Numbered from the stretch's first letter, positions 52,150 to 63,787 are shown. The stretch is DNA of 64,000 bases from Edolisoma coerulescens (GCA_013397115.1 VWZW01004700.1:1-64000), one strand, 5' to 3'. A program made the numbers and translations. The notes: generated by a model from the letters alone, not told the origin.

Positions 52150-53620
52150 TAGTCAACAAGTAATTTTGGTATTTTTGTAACAAACTTTTACATATTGAAA
52201 AGCTTCTACCATGTCTGTCTCCCAGCCTGTTTTCTCCTAGACTAAACAAACCAAATTCTTTCAACCTTTCTTCATAGACCATCCAATCACTCTTGTCACT
52301 CTGTCCTGGACTCTTGCCAAGCTCAGTTTTTCTTAAAGCATGGTGCCCAAATCTGGATAAAATATTCTACCAGTAGTAGACAGACCAGAATAATTACCTC
52401 CCAAATCTCACATCCTTTTTCTGCATCTTTGACTAAGATTTTATTTTTGAAACAACATCACATTTCTGTCTCACATTCAGTCTTTGGTGCTGAAGATATT
52501 TTCTGCAGTACATCATTCTAGTTACTGTCCATTTTGCGGTTTTGTATTTCACTTCTCCTTTCTGTATGTATCGCTTTATACCTTTTTTGCCCTCGGGTTT
52601 AATCTCATTAATTGCAGATTTCAATGTTTTATTTTATTTTATTCTTCAAAGTGTCAATAATTCTCGCTCTCAGTTTTGACATTCACCAATTATGCTTTCC
52701 AATTCTTAATCTAGGTCATAAAAAATACTGTGAATGGTTCAATTTGACTTACAGTTTTATAGAGTGCTATTGATGCATTCTCTTCGAGTATTGTTTTCCA
52801 ACCAGTTGTTCATCTAAAATGTAATTATTTGAGTTCATGTATAATTTTCTTGGGAATGTAATATGACAGCATAAAAAATCTTTACAAATAGCAAGATAAA
52901 TCATCATTATCTTTTTCAAGTTTATTCCAGTCACTTTGACAAAGAAAGAAAATAGATAGGGTTGAGATAATTTTGTCTGGACAAAACCATGTTTATCTTC
53001 TCTGTGCTTACATATTATTGGTTAATAAATAGATTCAAGATTTTTTTTTAAAGTGTGCAGTGTCCTATGTAGTTTTTTATGGGCTTTTTTCCCCCATTTT
53101 TGTAATTCACATACTTTGTTTTCCATTCCTTGGTCTTGTGAATCTCCTCCACATTGTAGGAGTTCCTAAACATAATAATTTACTGGATTGTTTTGACTTG
53201 TTTTTTGAAAGGTCGAGGAAAATACATCTCATTTGTTAAAGTATTATTGGCCTGTTTTCCCTTCCCTTCCCTTCCCTTCCCTTCTCCCCCTTTTTTCATT
53301 TTTTGACTGTATTAAAGATTTCAATATTGGTTATGCACTGCTTATGTTTCACAACTATTTACTGCTGTGACTTTAATCTTGTCTCTCTTATGAATGGCCA
53401 GTTCTTCTGAACTTAATTTTTCTTCACAGAATTCTTTCCCAAGGAACTTACCTAACCATTTTACTGATATTTTCCTTTTCAAAGTTTATTGTGACTACCT
53501 TCCTATTCTTCTTCCTTTCACTAGAATCATTTAATAAACATTCTACCCACAAATTTGCAAAAGTCCCTCCCAAGTAAATCAAATATATATTGACTATATC
53601 CAATTTCTTCTCTTTTTCTT
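52150..53620 (-). mobile_element. Long, old CR1-type LINE, minus strand
   Basis: Nearly 1.5 kb can be followed as the reverse complement of an archaic CR1 ORF2 shared by turtles, crocodilians and birds. From low to high coordinates the plus strand shows several landmarks. CTAAACAAACCAAATTC and ATGGTGCCCAAATCTGG (52,240-52,357) are the ORF2 C-terminus. ATTGTTTTCCAACCAGTTGTTCA (52,790-52,812), GACAAAGAAAGAAAATAG (52,938-52,955) and ACAAAACCATGTTTATC (52,981-52,997) are the region around motif A. TTCAAAGTTTATTGTGACTACCTTCCTATTC (53,478-53,508) is the linker between endonuclease and polymerase. All frames are broken. A TTCCC array has grown inside the element at 53,257-53,284. It is inactive, and the age is judged only from the heavy decay. 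Confidence 0.88.
53257..53284. repeat. (TTCCC)n pentanucleotide repeat inside the CR1
   Basis: About five and a half TTCCC units followed by C-rich and T-rich sequence. The array interrupts the LINE alignment, so it presumably expanded after insertion. Similar but imperfect CCCTT sequence recurs at about 53,968-54,000. Confidence 0.88.
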
Positions 53621-54119
53621 CCTATATAAAAGCTCTTTCCCCTAAAACAGTCCAAAATAGAAAGAATTACATGAATAATAGAAATTGAATTATCTATTTT
53701 TTGTTTTCAAAACATTTTTCTTTCAGTACAAAAGAAAGAAAAAAACTAGTGGTATTGAAATTCGTTAAGTTTCAAGTTAAAGAAAAGATGTTTTTTCCCC
53801 CACAATAAACACATTGTGGAACTTAGTCCTGCTAGATATTGTGAAAGCAAGGAGTCAAATTCACATGAGAATTAGATTTAAAAAATATTAATTATATAAA
53901 ATATTGGGCTTCAGGGAAAAATTCAACCACTGTAATGTCTTAGAGTAGGTAATTTGAAAACATCCTGTTCCTTTTTTTCCCTTTCCCTTCCCCTTTTTTC
54001 CTGAAATATCTGGGGTTAGCCACTGTCAAGATAAGAAAAGTGAACTCCTAAGCTGATCCAGTTCTTCTACTTTCATGGATAACCTTGGAATTTAGCTTGT
54101 CTGCAAATTCTTTCTAGTC
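53621..54119. other. Unclassified AT-rich spacer
   Basis: T-rich and A-rich sequence between two oppositely oriented LINE relics. A TTTCTTTCAG at 53,718-53,727 is followed by 26 open codons ending in TAA. It has no donor and is not called. Confidence 0.5.
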
Positions 54120-54860
54120 TAAACACCAGTAAGTAAATTCAAACCATAAATAAAAAACATTGGCAGGCCAAAAAAGAATTTGAGGAGCAACTTTCTAACA
54201 GCGTAATATCCTAACAGTAAAGCCCTCTTTGGAACCGTAAAAAAACCCCAGAAGTCTGCCAGGGAATCTGTAGAGCTGATAGATGGTAAAGGTGCAAGAG
54301 GGAAGCTCAATGAAAATAAAACTTGAGCAGTTAGAAAACCTCAGACAATTCCTTGCATTAATGTTCACTCTTGGGGAGGATAAAGGGAGTCCAACACTTG
54401 CCTCTTTCTATGAAAAGGACAAGCTAGAAGAACTGTCTCAAAAAAAAGTGTAAATTAAAGAGGTTTTAGAGCCTATGGCTGAAATTAAAAAGAACAAACC
54501 TCGAAAACCATATATTATTCACTCAAGAGCTCAGAAAGATCTCAGTATGTTGCTGGAATCTGGTCTGATACTCACGGCTTAGCTCTGGCTCGGTTTTGGC
54601 AGCATAAGAACAGGCAAATGTAACTTCAGTTTCTAAAACAAGCTCCAGGAGACACTCTTGGCACTATGGATCAAGAAGTCTCATTTGTGTACCAGCTGGT
54701 AGCAACAGACACAAGTTAATCTCTGAGTATAAAGAAGGGGAAACAAAGAATGGGGTTACACTGACAGGGGACAAAGGCTACAAGAAGGTACTCATGCATC
54801 TTTGTGCTGATGCAATTGAGTTTCAATGAGTCCAGAGTAAGGTATATTGAGAAAATAATC
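54120..54860 (+). mobile_element. LINE ORF2 fragment, CR1-like, N-terminal polymerase region
   Basis: Several short frames read in series like the linker and start of a CR1-type reverse transcriptase. HWQAKKEFEEQL (54,158-54,193) is followed by NSKALFGTVKKPQKSA about 30 bases later. Next comes a frame with EQLENLRQFLALMFTLGED (54,328-54,384) that remains open to a TAA at about 54,454. The same frame then continues with EVLEPMAEIKKNK and PRKPYIIHSRAQKDL (about 54,463-54,546). The last part corresponds to the NKSPGPDGIHPRVLKEL motif that opens CR1 polymerase domains. Further pieces in other frames run to about 54,860. It could instead be a related LINE group (L2- or L3-like). At least two stops and two frameshifts inactivate it. 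Confidence 0.72.
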
Positions 54861-55382
54861 CTAAAGGTAAATGAAATAGCAGTAATAGAATAACAGACAG
54901 CTGTTACCCTTCAAAAGGAGATTCTGGAGATGGTCTGGCTATTTTTTTTGCAAGCCTCAGGCCAGTGCTGTACTGCAACCACTAAGTGCTGACAGCATGT
55001 TAAGGACCTGTTATATGGGCAGCCTCTGTCTGGGAAATCCCTAATCCATGATGAGAGTAACACGATATTCCAGGAAAAATACTGTTCTCTTCTTTCCTTG
55101 GGTTTATTAGCTTGGTTTGGGGTTTGGTTTTTTGGGTTGGTTTTTTTTTTTTGTCTACTACTGGCAGCTATTCGACATGGGATAGTGGTCTAGATGGATG
55201 TTTCATCGTCTCCAGTACAAACATTCTAATGTTCACATGAATTATCACTGGATTTGCAAGCTAGCCCCGAATTCACACTGTAGAAGCAGCCACCAAATTC
55301 CCCAAATCATACAATGATGTATTGCTCCCTGGAACCTTTTCTGGTTTTGGTTGAATATTTCTTGAGTTACCTGAAAATTTAT
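54861..55382. other. Unclassified DNA with a G/T-rich low-complexity tract
   Basis: No gene. 55,111-55,153 consists of TTGG/TTTGG repeats ending in a run of about 14 T residues. The sequence before it may include more of the LINE but cannot be followed. Confidence 0.5.
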
Positions 55383-55513
55383 GGCCAGATTTTTAAAACT
55401 GCACATAAACACATTTTTTTAATCAGCTAATGCAGCAGATAAATTCATGTTTAGGCACCTAAAACTAGAGATAAAAACATGCTTAGGTGCCTAAATACCT
55501 TTAAAATATGGCC
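55383..55513. mobile_element. Palindromic MITE-like element, probable old DNA transposon relic
   Basis: The ends are imperfect inverted repeats: GGCCAGATTTTTAAAA at 55,383-55,398 and TTTAAAATATGGCC at 55,500-55,513. Near the middle, TTTAGGCACCTAA (55,450-55,462) and TTAGGTGCCTAAA (55,483-55,495) are exact reverse complements across a 20-base loop, and each core is itself almost palindromic. From memory, the phrase TTAGGTGCCTAAATACCTTT...TGGCC belongs to a palindromic repeat seen widely in turtle and other amniote genomes. No transposase is encoded, and I found no matching target-site duplication. The inverted repeats are directly visible; the transposon identity is inference. Confidence 0.5.
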
Positions 55514-58500
55514 CTACACGTCTTTGAAGACGATGCCAAGACTTCTGTGGACATCGTTAACATAGGGCTGAACTTCAAACATATTCAGCAGGATTCAGAT
55601 AATGCACACAGCCCATCTTGGCATGAGCTCCTGTTAAAGGTTAAGAACTAAAAAAGGAAATTCTCCTACAAAGATGAAGTGTACAAAGAAACTTTAGGGA
55701 AATAGACAGTTCTGGGCCCCCCCTTTATCTTGATGAATAACATAAGGGTAATGAAAAACAAGGAGAGGCAGATAAGGAAACAGAGATAAGAAAATAGATA
55801 AGAAAAGAATGCCAAGGTTTTTAATATTTACTACTATTAGAAAGCAATATGCCAGCTGGGGAAGGGAAAAGATTGTAAGTTTCAAAAAGAGCACCTTGGA
55901 TTTTATTTTTTGACATGATAGAAGCACCTGAAGAACTTCTCACACATATTAAAGACTTTTAACCTACACAGGACACACTCTACAGAAGAAAACTTGGAAG
56001 CCTATCCCTTTTTAGGAAAAAAATAACACAGAAGATAAGAAATAAAATGTAATAAATACTGTCTTGCAGGTCTGAATTGAAACAGTCTTTAAGAAAAAAA
56101 ATTTACATGGCCAAATTCTATCCTTTTTTTTTCCAAGATACACACCTTTTTGGAACAGAGCATCAATACTAAGCCATATTTCAATTAATTTGTTTGCAGT
56201 GAATACTAATTTATGACAAAAAATCTATTGTCTTACCAGGATCCAGTTTCATTCTGCATTAGGAAAACGGATTACATCTCTCATTGCAGACAGTGGTCTT
56301 CTGGCACTAATTTTACTAATTAGTCTCTGACTTTGGTCTTGAGTCAGGATGATTGGTCACCAAATGCCTTTTAGGAATCCCTCTGCTCCCTACATCTTGC
56401 AGTGAAATCGTCGTGATGAATAGCTCCATGCCTATGGCCGTAAAATCTGCAGCAAATTTACTTTTTTAAGATTTCAGTAATGGCCTTTTACAAATATTAC
56501 TATTTTTCTGGTGGACTAAGTCTAGTCCATAATTGTGTTCTTTCACTTTTGACTTGCACTTTTTGTTGCTGAGAAAATTGATGACTGAGAAAACCATGTT
56601 CTATTGTCCTGGAATAGAAACATTCCTCATGTAAACTATGGAGGTGTAAATGAATTCACATGGGATTCAGACAATAAAATACATTGAACCAGTATTGTTC
56701 CAGATGATGGGCATTTTTCTTACATTAAAAGTCAGCAAATATACTTCTCCAGAGAGCACTCTGGTGATGGAGAATATCCTGATAAAATGGACTAAAACAA
56801 CACCAGAAGGAACAAAGGTATCTCTCTGTAAATCAGAATTTGCTAATAAACCTGAATAACTTGAAAGATTTGTACAAGTGAAATCAAGAGCAATCGCAAT
56901 ATGCAGTGCCAGTTAATGTAGTCAATCATTTCCACAGCTACACCTCTATATATTTGATTGACTACAAGCAATTCTGCTGCTATGACTTTCCTGATATTGA
57001 AACTGGGTTTTATTTTGCATTTTATTAGTCTTAAAGCAGCTACATAGTTGCAGTTAAATAATGATTATCAGTTCCATGTTATTATACTGAGCAAAATATA
57101 TTGTGATAATTGTAATGGACTTTTGATGTTATTTTGCTTATCAGCTGCACCATTTTAGTAGTTTTCCACATCTGTATGTGTGACACTAGTTATGCTCTGG
57201 AAGTATTAATTAAAGAGAATTTAGAATAATATAAAATCTCCATAGCATGTGCAGCAACAAAATGCGTGAACTATCTTCATTTCACATTTCTTTACATAGC
57301 GATGACCTCAGTTATATATTCAAATAAAATTTAGTTCATATTCATTTTAAATTTCTAATAAAAGACTTAATTCCTTTGTCTCTTTGTCAATGTTGATTTT
57401 ATTAACCTCAATTTTCAAACATGGTTGTTAAATAGCCAGCAGTTATCATGAGGTTATGTAAATGAAAAACAAACACAATGCTTCCTTATATTCCAGACTG
57501 GAAAATAGTACAGTATCTCAGAGCCCACCACTGGTAAATGCTTTCCCACAGTTCCTCACTTGAGTTTTTTCCACAGTTTTTTATATAATGTAATTAAGAG
57601 AAGTGCCGAAGTCAAAATATAGTGTTTATTTAATAAGTTTGATTTGCCTCAGGAGAGTATCTAAACAAATTTGGTACTTAAATACTTGGGGGAAATTCAT
57701 ACTTGGCTTAAGTCTTGATAGATACACCCAGGGATGAGTTTAGTCCTTTTATTTCACAGAAATAGGTTGCATTGATTTACCCCTTTATTCAGTTTGGCAT
57801 CGTCCAAGACTTAGAAAGATGTAGGAATATTATGAACTATCACTTTAAATCCCATTCCACTCAAAAATCCTCTGAGTAAAGTAAGGCAACTAAATTTAAA
57901 GTTTAAAATAAGACAATCCTTGCAGTAAAAATCAGCCACTTATCAGTATACTTCCATGCAGCTCATTCGGAATTCAGAATTTGGAACACAAATTTAGAAT
58001 ATTGAACATGGCATTATTCATTACCTGGCACACAGTCATTCAAGGCAGTTAGCCAAACAAGCTATCTCTCTACTTACAGGTGAAACAACGTTTTTGAGAA
58101 TCTTAAAAATTTGAAAACATTCATAAATCAAAATATGAGGGTTTCTAAGAGGGAAGCTAACATCATGCCAATTTTAAGTATACTGGATATGGAAACAAGT
58201 CAGCATGTTTAAAAGGATTCTCTGACAGGCACTTCCACTTATTCAGACAATATCAATTAGTGTCTGCAGAGCGGACTTTACCCACGATGATATTTCAATT
58301 GGTGTGTTTTCCAGATGCAAAGAGACTCTATTTTTCCTCTCTTTGTTTTATACTGCTTCAAAAGGAACAATTAACAGTGAAGGTTAGAACACGAATTGGG
58401 GGATAGAATTGGTGTTTAAACATAAGTTTGAAAACTTGTCAGGTCCAGAAGTTTTTCCAGTGATCACCACCACTTTTCACAGTGATTTTTCTCTACCAGC

Positions 58501-60520
58501 AAGCTATTTTACTCTTTTTTCCATGGTTGTACACAGTGAAGTGAATGGCAGGATTGCAATGGTGGAAAGGGCTGGTGGAAAGTGGTCCAGGAGAAGACAG
58601 AGGCCCCAGCCACGAACCTGTTCCTGAGGGAATGGCTGCCTGTCAGCCCACATGCCTGGGCCTCAGCCACTGCCTTGCTTCCAGCCTCTTCCACCTTCTC
58701 ATCCTGGGAAATGAGTGCTGTTTGCGTCCCACCCCACCAAGGTGCCATATACCCAGGACATTCTTCCCTCCCTCTCAGCTTCTCCCAGCACCACAGAGTT
58801 CCAGTAAAAGGAAGAGAACTTGGAAATTTGAGGTGAACATTTACTTAGTCACAAGACTGATTGCTGAGCAATAGGAGTAAAGCCCAAATGGACTTACAGC
58901 CAGTGAGTTGTGATTTCCAGGGTGGCCTCATGTCCATGCAGGCAAGAAGATCCAGAAATAAACTGGCTCTGAGGCATCCTTCTGTTATGGTGCCCGTGCT
59001 CACCTGCATTATCTTACCAGCAGCTTAGTGCTGGCTGAGAGTGAAGACAAACCCCCAGGACAATTTGGACAACTGCAGTGGTTGAATGAATACAAGAACT
59101 GACTAGTTAAAAAAAGTAAGCTATTAACCCTGTTCAACTCTTTATTTCTGCCACTATATCTGTTTTAGACATGCTGAAAACTTCCACTTCACTTATAATG
59201 TCATGATTTCAAAGACTTTGAGTATTTTCAGTATGAATATTTATATGAATACAGTGTTTTGGCATTCACTTTTCATCCTTTGGTATTCCTTTCAATAAAG
59301 GAAGTACGGATCCTGAAAGAGTAACCATCCATCAGGAATACAGAGCAATAGCATAAGGTTTAGATGATCAGCTATGCCCTATAGAGAACAAGTATTAATT
59401 ATGAGAAGCCCCCATCAGTGCTTAAAAAATACATTGATTGTAATATCTTTATGAGAAAGTCAAACCAAACACTGGTGAATAAAATATACCTGCATTAATA
59501 TTACCCTCAGTGGATGATACAACAAGAAGATGCAGAAAAAAGTCTTAAATTCATGACTAAATGGGAAAAAATCATTCATAACAAGTAATTTAATCACATC
59601 TGCAAATATTACTCCGTCTGCTTGGAACCGCTTGGAATTTTAGCCGGATTAGTTCTCCTTCACTTCCTGTCCTAAACGTTTGTTTTGTGTGTCTGTCTCC
59701 TGTTAAACAAAAATTGCCTTTCACCTCAATGGATGCCAGCATTTCAGTGATGCAGGAAGAGTTTCAAGTGTGTATCCTATAGAAAGTTAGACAGAAACAT
59801 AAGGATAAATAAATGGGTAAGTGTGTGATACGTTCATTAATATAAAATAAAAGAAAAGTCAACATGTCTGTGCAATACTTGTAACCTGAGTAGGATTTAT
59901 ATCAGTAAAAAGGGGTATAGCTGCTGTAATTTCAATAGAGCTAGACTGGTGCAAACCCTTCTATCCACAGAACTCATTATTTGTGTAGGTCCTGCAATTC
60001 TAAAGGATCCTGAAGTGCTTGGTGTTTTAGTAAAAATCTCTTATCTGTATTATAGCTGGATGAATAGTACTTAAGGAATACATTATCTGAGAAATTTTAC
60101 CATTTTTCATCAAATAATATGTTCAACAAGTATTTTATGAGGTGTTAGAGTAATTCTGTGCAGTTGAATAGTGTACATGCTTGAATAAAGAATTCAATAA
60201 ACAATGGTAATATTTACCAAAAATGTGTTCAATTATTTTATTCCTTTAAAAATGTCAATTAATTTCTATGTTGAGAAATACTAATACAGCTCTAATGCTG
60301 ACCACCTTCAATATTCTATCAACATTTCCTCACCCCTGCCCTCCAAAGAAATAAACATCTGAATGAAATCTTCTATTCTCATCTCATAGACCAGAGATCC
60401 AGGGATGTGAAATATCCTTGACACGGATTTTTTTTAATGTACACAAATAGAGAATAAGCTCCTTCTAGGAACTTCTGCTTGTTTGCAGTCAATAAATGAC
60501 AATAAATAGGATCTACAACT
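55514..60520. other. Unclassified AT-rich DNA with one GC-richer island
   Basis: Five kilobases with no gene or recognised transposon. About 57,000-57,420 is unbroken unique AT-rich sequence with many TAAT/ATTA cores, of the kind seen in conserved non-coding DNA, but conservation cannot be assessed. About 58,550-58,810 is GC-richer and carries overlapping frames of up to 109 codons on both strands that resemble no known protein. Confidence 0.45.
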
Positions 60521-61212
60521 GTGGAAGTTGGTAAGCCTATACAAAGAAACCACAACGGTCCCCTGGAAGGAAAAACCCTAGATACCTTCCCTAGGGTAGG
60601 GTGGCTGAAAGGGCTTCTCCCAGGGTGCTTTGTTCTATTGTGTTGATGTACCCCAGTTCTCTTTCCCCGGTTGGCCTGCTGGCCTCCCCACCCTTTGGTA
60701 CCTTACATGCTCCTGATCCAGAAGGTTCTCCCTTCTCCGCTTTCCCATTGGCCCCCATTCCCTCACCCCTCCCTCACTATTTCCCAATGGCTCCCATACC
60801 CCAGCTCTGCCCATGTACCGCCCCTGTGCGCTCAGACCATTGGTCCCTGGTGCTCTCCCCGCCCCCACATATAAACCCTGGACCTCCCCTTACTCTGGGT
60901 CTTTGTGGAGCGCCTTCACGGGTAGTCGGGTAAAACTGCTCTGTGGATTTTCCTCACAAAGAACCTTTCTGTCTCTTTGCTGTCGATTTGTCGAGAAAGC
61001 CTGTCGATCTCTGCACGGCTTACGACATACATCCACCTCTTATTCTCTGGTTCTGCTGAGGTGCTGACAAAGGGTGTGTGCTTCATATCCTGCTGGTCCT
61101 TCCTCCACTCAGCGATTCTCTGGTGCACCTTTGTCCACCCAGGGTGCACAGCCTGGCTCTCTTCCTTTCCGATAGCTCGTCTCACCTTTTCTTTTAAAAC
61201 ACTGTAACCCCC
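60521..61212 (+). mobile_element. GC-rich solo LTR of an endogenous retrovirus
   Basis: A roughly 0.7 kb GC-rich block stands in AT-rich DNA and has an LTR-like promoter layout. Three CCAAT-type boxes (CCCATTGG 60,744-60,752; CCCAATGG 60,783-60,790; CCATTGG 60,837-60,843) precede a TATA box CATATAAA (60,868-60,875). About 55 bases later GGTAAAACTGCTCTGTGG (60,929-60,946) looks like a decayed AATAAA signal, followed by a CTTTCTGTCTCTTTGCTG stretch typical of R/U5. Many TG/CA pairs where related LTRs would carry CG suggest methylation decay. No second LTR or internal retroviral genes are present. Boundaries are uncertain: TG at 60,521 is a plausible start, but one near 60,604 is also possible, and no target duplication could be confirmed. 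The class is not certain. Confidence 0.8.
60744..60946 (+). promoter_or_regulatory. LTR promoter: three CCAAT-type boxes, TATA box, decayed poly(A) signal
   Basis: The two antisense-oriented boxes (ATTGG) and one sense-oriented box (CCAAT) lie 120 to 25 bases ahead of CATATAAACCC at 60,868. Transcription would be expected to begin about 25-30 bases after the TATA box, near 60,900. Whether it is still active cannot be seen from sequence. Confidence 0.6.
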
Positions 61213-61660
61213 ACCGGTGTAGCCTACCTGTTGTAAAATGTCATAGTGATTATCCCTTCAAACAAGAAAATACCTGACTTCTTTTAACACCCAGCTCACT
61301 CTGAAGGGTTTAAACACTCACCTGACTGACCAGGGGAGTAGAGTGGTTGACTTGGAAAAGGTGGGGTTGAACTTTTAGACACTGCTTAAGAAAAAATTCT
61401 GTACTGAATAGTGAGAAAAATATAGAAATAAATCTTGAATCAGGTCTTGGAAGGCAGTCCTCCCACTTCTGTACTCTCCCTCCCTCTCCCTCTCACCAGA
61501 AAAGTCACGTTTTATTTTGTTCATCTGCTACACCCTCAGCAACAGACTAGATCAAATCCAGGCCTACAGTCATGTACTAATTTTTGGATCGGCTGTCTTG
61601 CCTACTTACTGATACAGACAATGCAGAATATCTAAATAAAAATGTACCTGTGATATAGAC
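61213..61660. other. Unclassified DNA after the LTR
   Basis: No gene or repeat recognised. A CTCCCT-rich spot lies at about 61,478-61,496. Confidence 0.5.
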
Positions 61661-61700
61661 ATAGCTCTTTTACGAAAAGCATAGCTCTTTAACGAAGAAG
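61661..61700. repeat. Two-copy tandem duplication, 20-base unit
   Basis: 61,661-61,680 and 61,681-61,700 share ATAGCTCTTT, ACGAA and AG and differ at only three positions. This small duplication is relatively recent. Confidence 0.85.
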
Positions 61701-63731
61701 CAGCAGACAAAGTTGCTAAATTCTTTGGGATCCTACACAATGAAAGGTGACTTATAAGTTACTCTTAGTGTTACTATGATTGGTACAAAAGCGTTTGTAG
61801 TGTCTCATCCTGGACAGATTCTAACAGCTCAAAAGACAAGGATATATTCAGTGTTTTAAAAATTGTGATATACCATGGTCTTACCTAATTTTATCTCATT
61901 GGGAGTCTTCCGCATACATTTAAATAATGATCAGATCTTCCTTCATCTTTATCTTTTCAGAGTGCTCATGCAGCCAGAATGATATCAAGGTATTAAAATT
62001 CAAGAGTTATTCTTTTAAAAACCAATTTTTCTATAAGAGTACATTTTAATTCCATGTAAATTAATTTTGCTCAGGAAAGTATTTTTTCACTTCAAGGATC
62101 TTTTAAATGCTTCTTTTTACACCCAACCTGCTGGCAAAAAAATTAGAAGGCAAACAAATGAGATGATTTGCAGTGAAGAGACAGGATGCTGAAAGAGCAC
62201 AGTATATAATTGGAAGAGCACAGGAGAATGTTTAAAATAAGTTCAAGAACAGCGATAAGGCTAAAGATGATGTTATCTGTTGGACAGAAGAAGCCATTAA
62301 CATACACCAGAGTGTTTTCAATCACTTAATCAGAAAACCCTTTTCCTGAGCACTGTTTCTTGTCCTCGTGCCATGAACAAACATAAATATTTTGGATTTC
62401 CTGCATCCTTCACTCTGATAATGGGCTCTTAACCAAAAGCCCTTCCCACCTCAAAGAAAGAGCTAAAAACAAATGATAAAACATGAACCCTAGAGATGAT
62501 TTCTAGACCAGAGGAGTTACAGAATTCAACTGCATGTTCAAAACAGCTTTTGCACTACACTGTTAGTCCTAGTTTAATATGAATGTTATTTAATATGAGA
62601 CAAAAGGAGAATGGACGGGGATGAGGATGAAACTGCTCTCAATGAGCTAAAATGACTAAATTATCACTGACTGCAGTGGTATATGCTCAGGAACACAGAA
62701 ACAAAAGCTAAAAATTGTTCTATTTTTACAATAAGTACAAAATCGTACATTTCAGTGAAATCACATTTAATTTCATAGAAGTAAAATTAGAGAAAGACAA
62801 TCTTGTGGGGTATTTTTTCCTTTTCCTACACATTTTATGTGTGTGGGAAATGTTCAGGAGCTCAGATATGTACTTATTCTAAAGGAGGTCTTTGAGAGGT
62901 CTTGAGGATGTCGTTGTTCCTGCTGCTGGAGGTTTTTCCACTAGTTTCTGATGATTCAAGGAAAAAATTTAGGTGATGCTAACTCTTCTATCGAAACAAC
63001 GACTGGATGATCTCTTTAGCTGTACAGCTCCATCAAAGCTTTATTCACATAGCCACTCTTTTTCCTTGCAGCTGCATGGCAGTCAAGTCCTTACAGCACT
63101 GCAAATCCAAATATTGTACCAGGAAAGGGCAAAACAGCATTCACTCTATATCACAGTATATTATCAAAACCATCCCACCTTTAGCAACAGCAGTATGGCT
63201 TCAGGGCCTCAGACAATTCTGACACTGCTGATGCAATGTTTTCCTTGGTTCAAATGAGCTGTATCAGTCATTTGAATTATAATGAACTAGAAACTGCACA
63301 GCGTGTTTCAACAAATAAATCAAAGTGGAATACTTGGGCATCAGGTGAAACTAACTTTAAGTAATCATTACATGGAAAAAAAGTAGATGCAGTTTAAAAT
63401 GGTTTAGTAATGCTTCAAATGACCAGGAGACAAATTTGTTTTCTATGTTACAACACATAACAGGAAAAACACCATATAGTAGATTGATCACTAGTCAAGA
63501 TTCAACTTCTCAGAAGTTATGTGAAAATAAATAGTGGCAAATAGTCAGCTGGTGTAAGCCGCAGCTCTGCACTGAACAATACCAACTTGTGTCTGCTAAG
63601 GATCTGACCGTTGCACTAGTTCAGGAACTTGAAAGTGGTAATTTGCGTGGCTTTAAAGTAAACACTTTTGGAGAAAAGTCGTTTTAAATTCTGAATTCGA
63701 CTACAGGAATATAAAATACATCGAAATATAT
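61701..63731. other. Unclassified AT-rich DNA
   Basis: No recognisable gene, RNA or transposon. Open frames of up to 94 codons look fortuitous. Confidence 0.5.
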
Positions 63732-63787
63732 AAACAAACAAACAAAAACAAAACCAAACCAAAACAAAACAAACACAACAAAAAAAA
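63732..63787. repeat. A/C low-complexity tract (AAACA-type)
   Basis: Mixed AAAC, AAACA and AAACC units ending in a run of A residues, all A or C on the plus strand. It could be an independently grown simple repeat. No transposon body is visible beside it. Confidence 0.85.

Noticed and set aside
21378..61212. The two LTRs as the ends of a single provirus
   Set aside because: They differ in sequence and GC content, lie 38 kb apart, and no retroviral internal genes lie between them.
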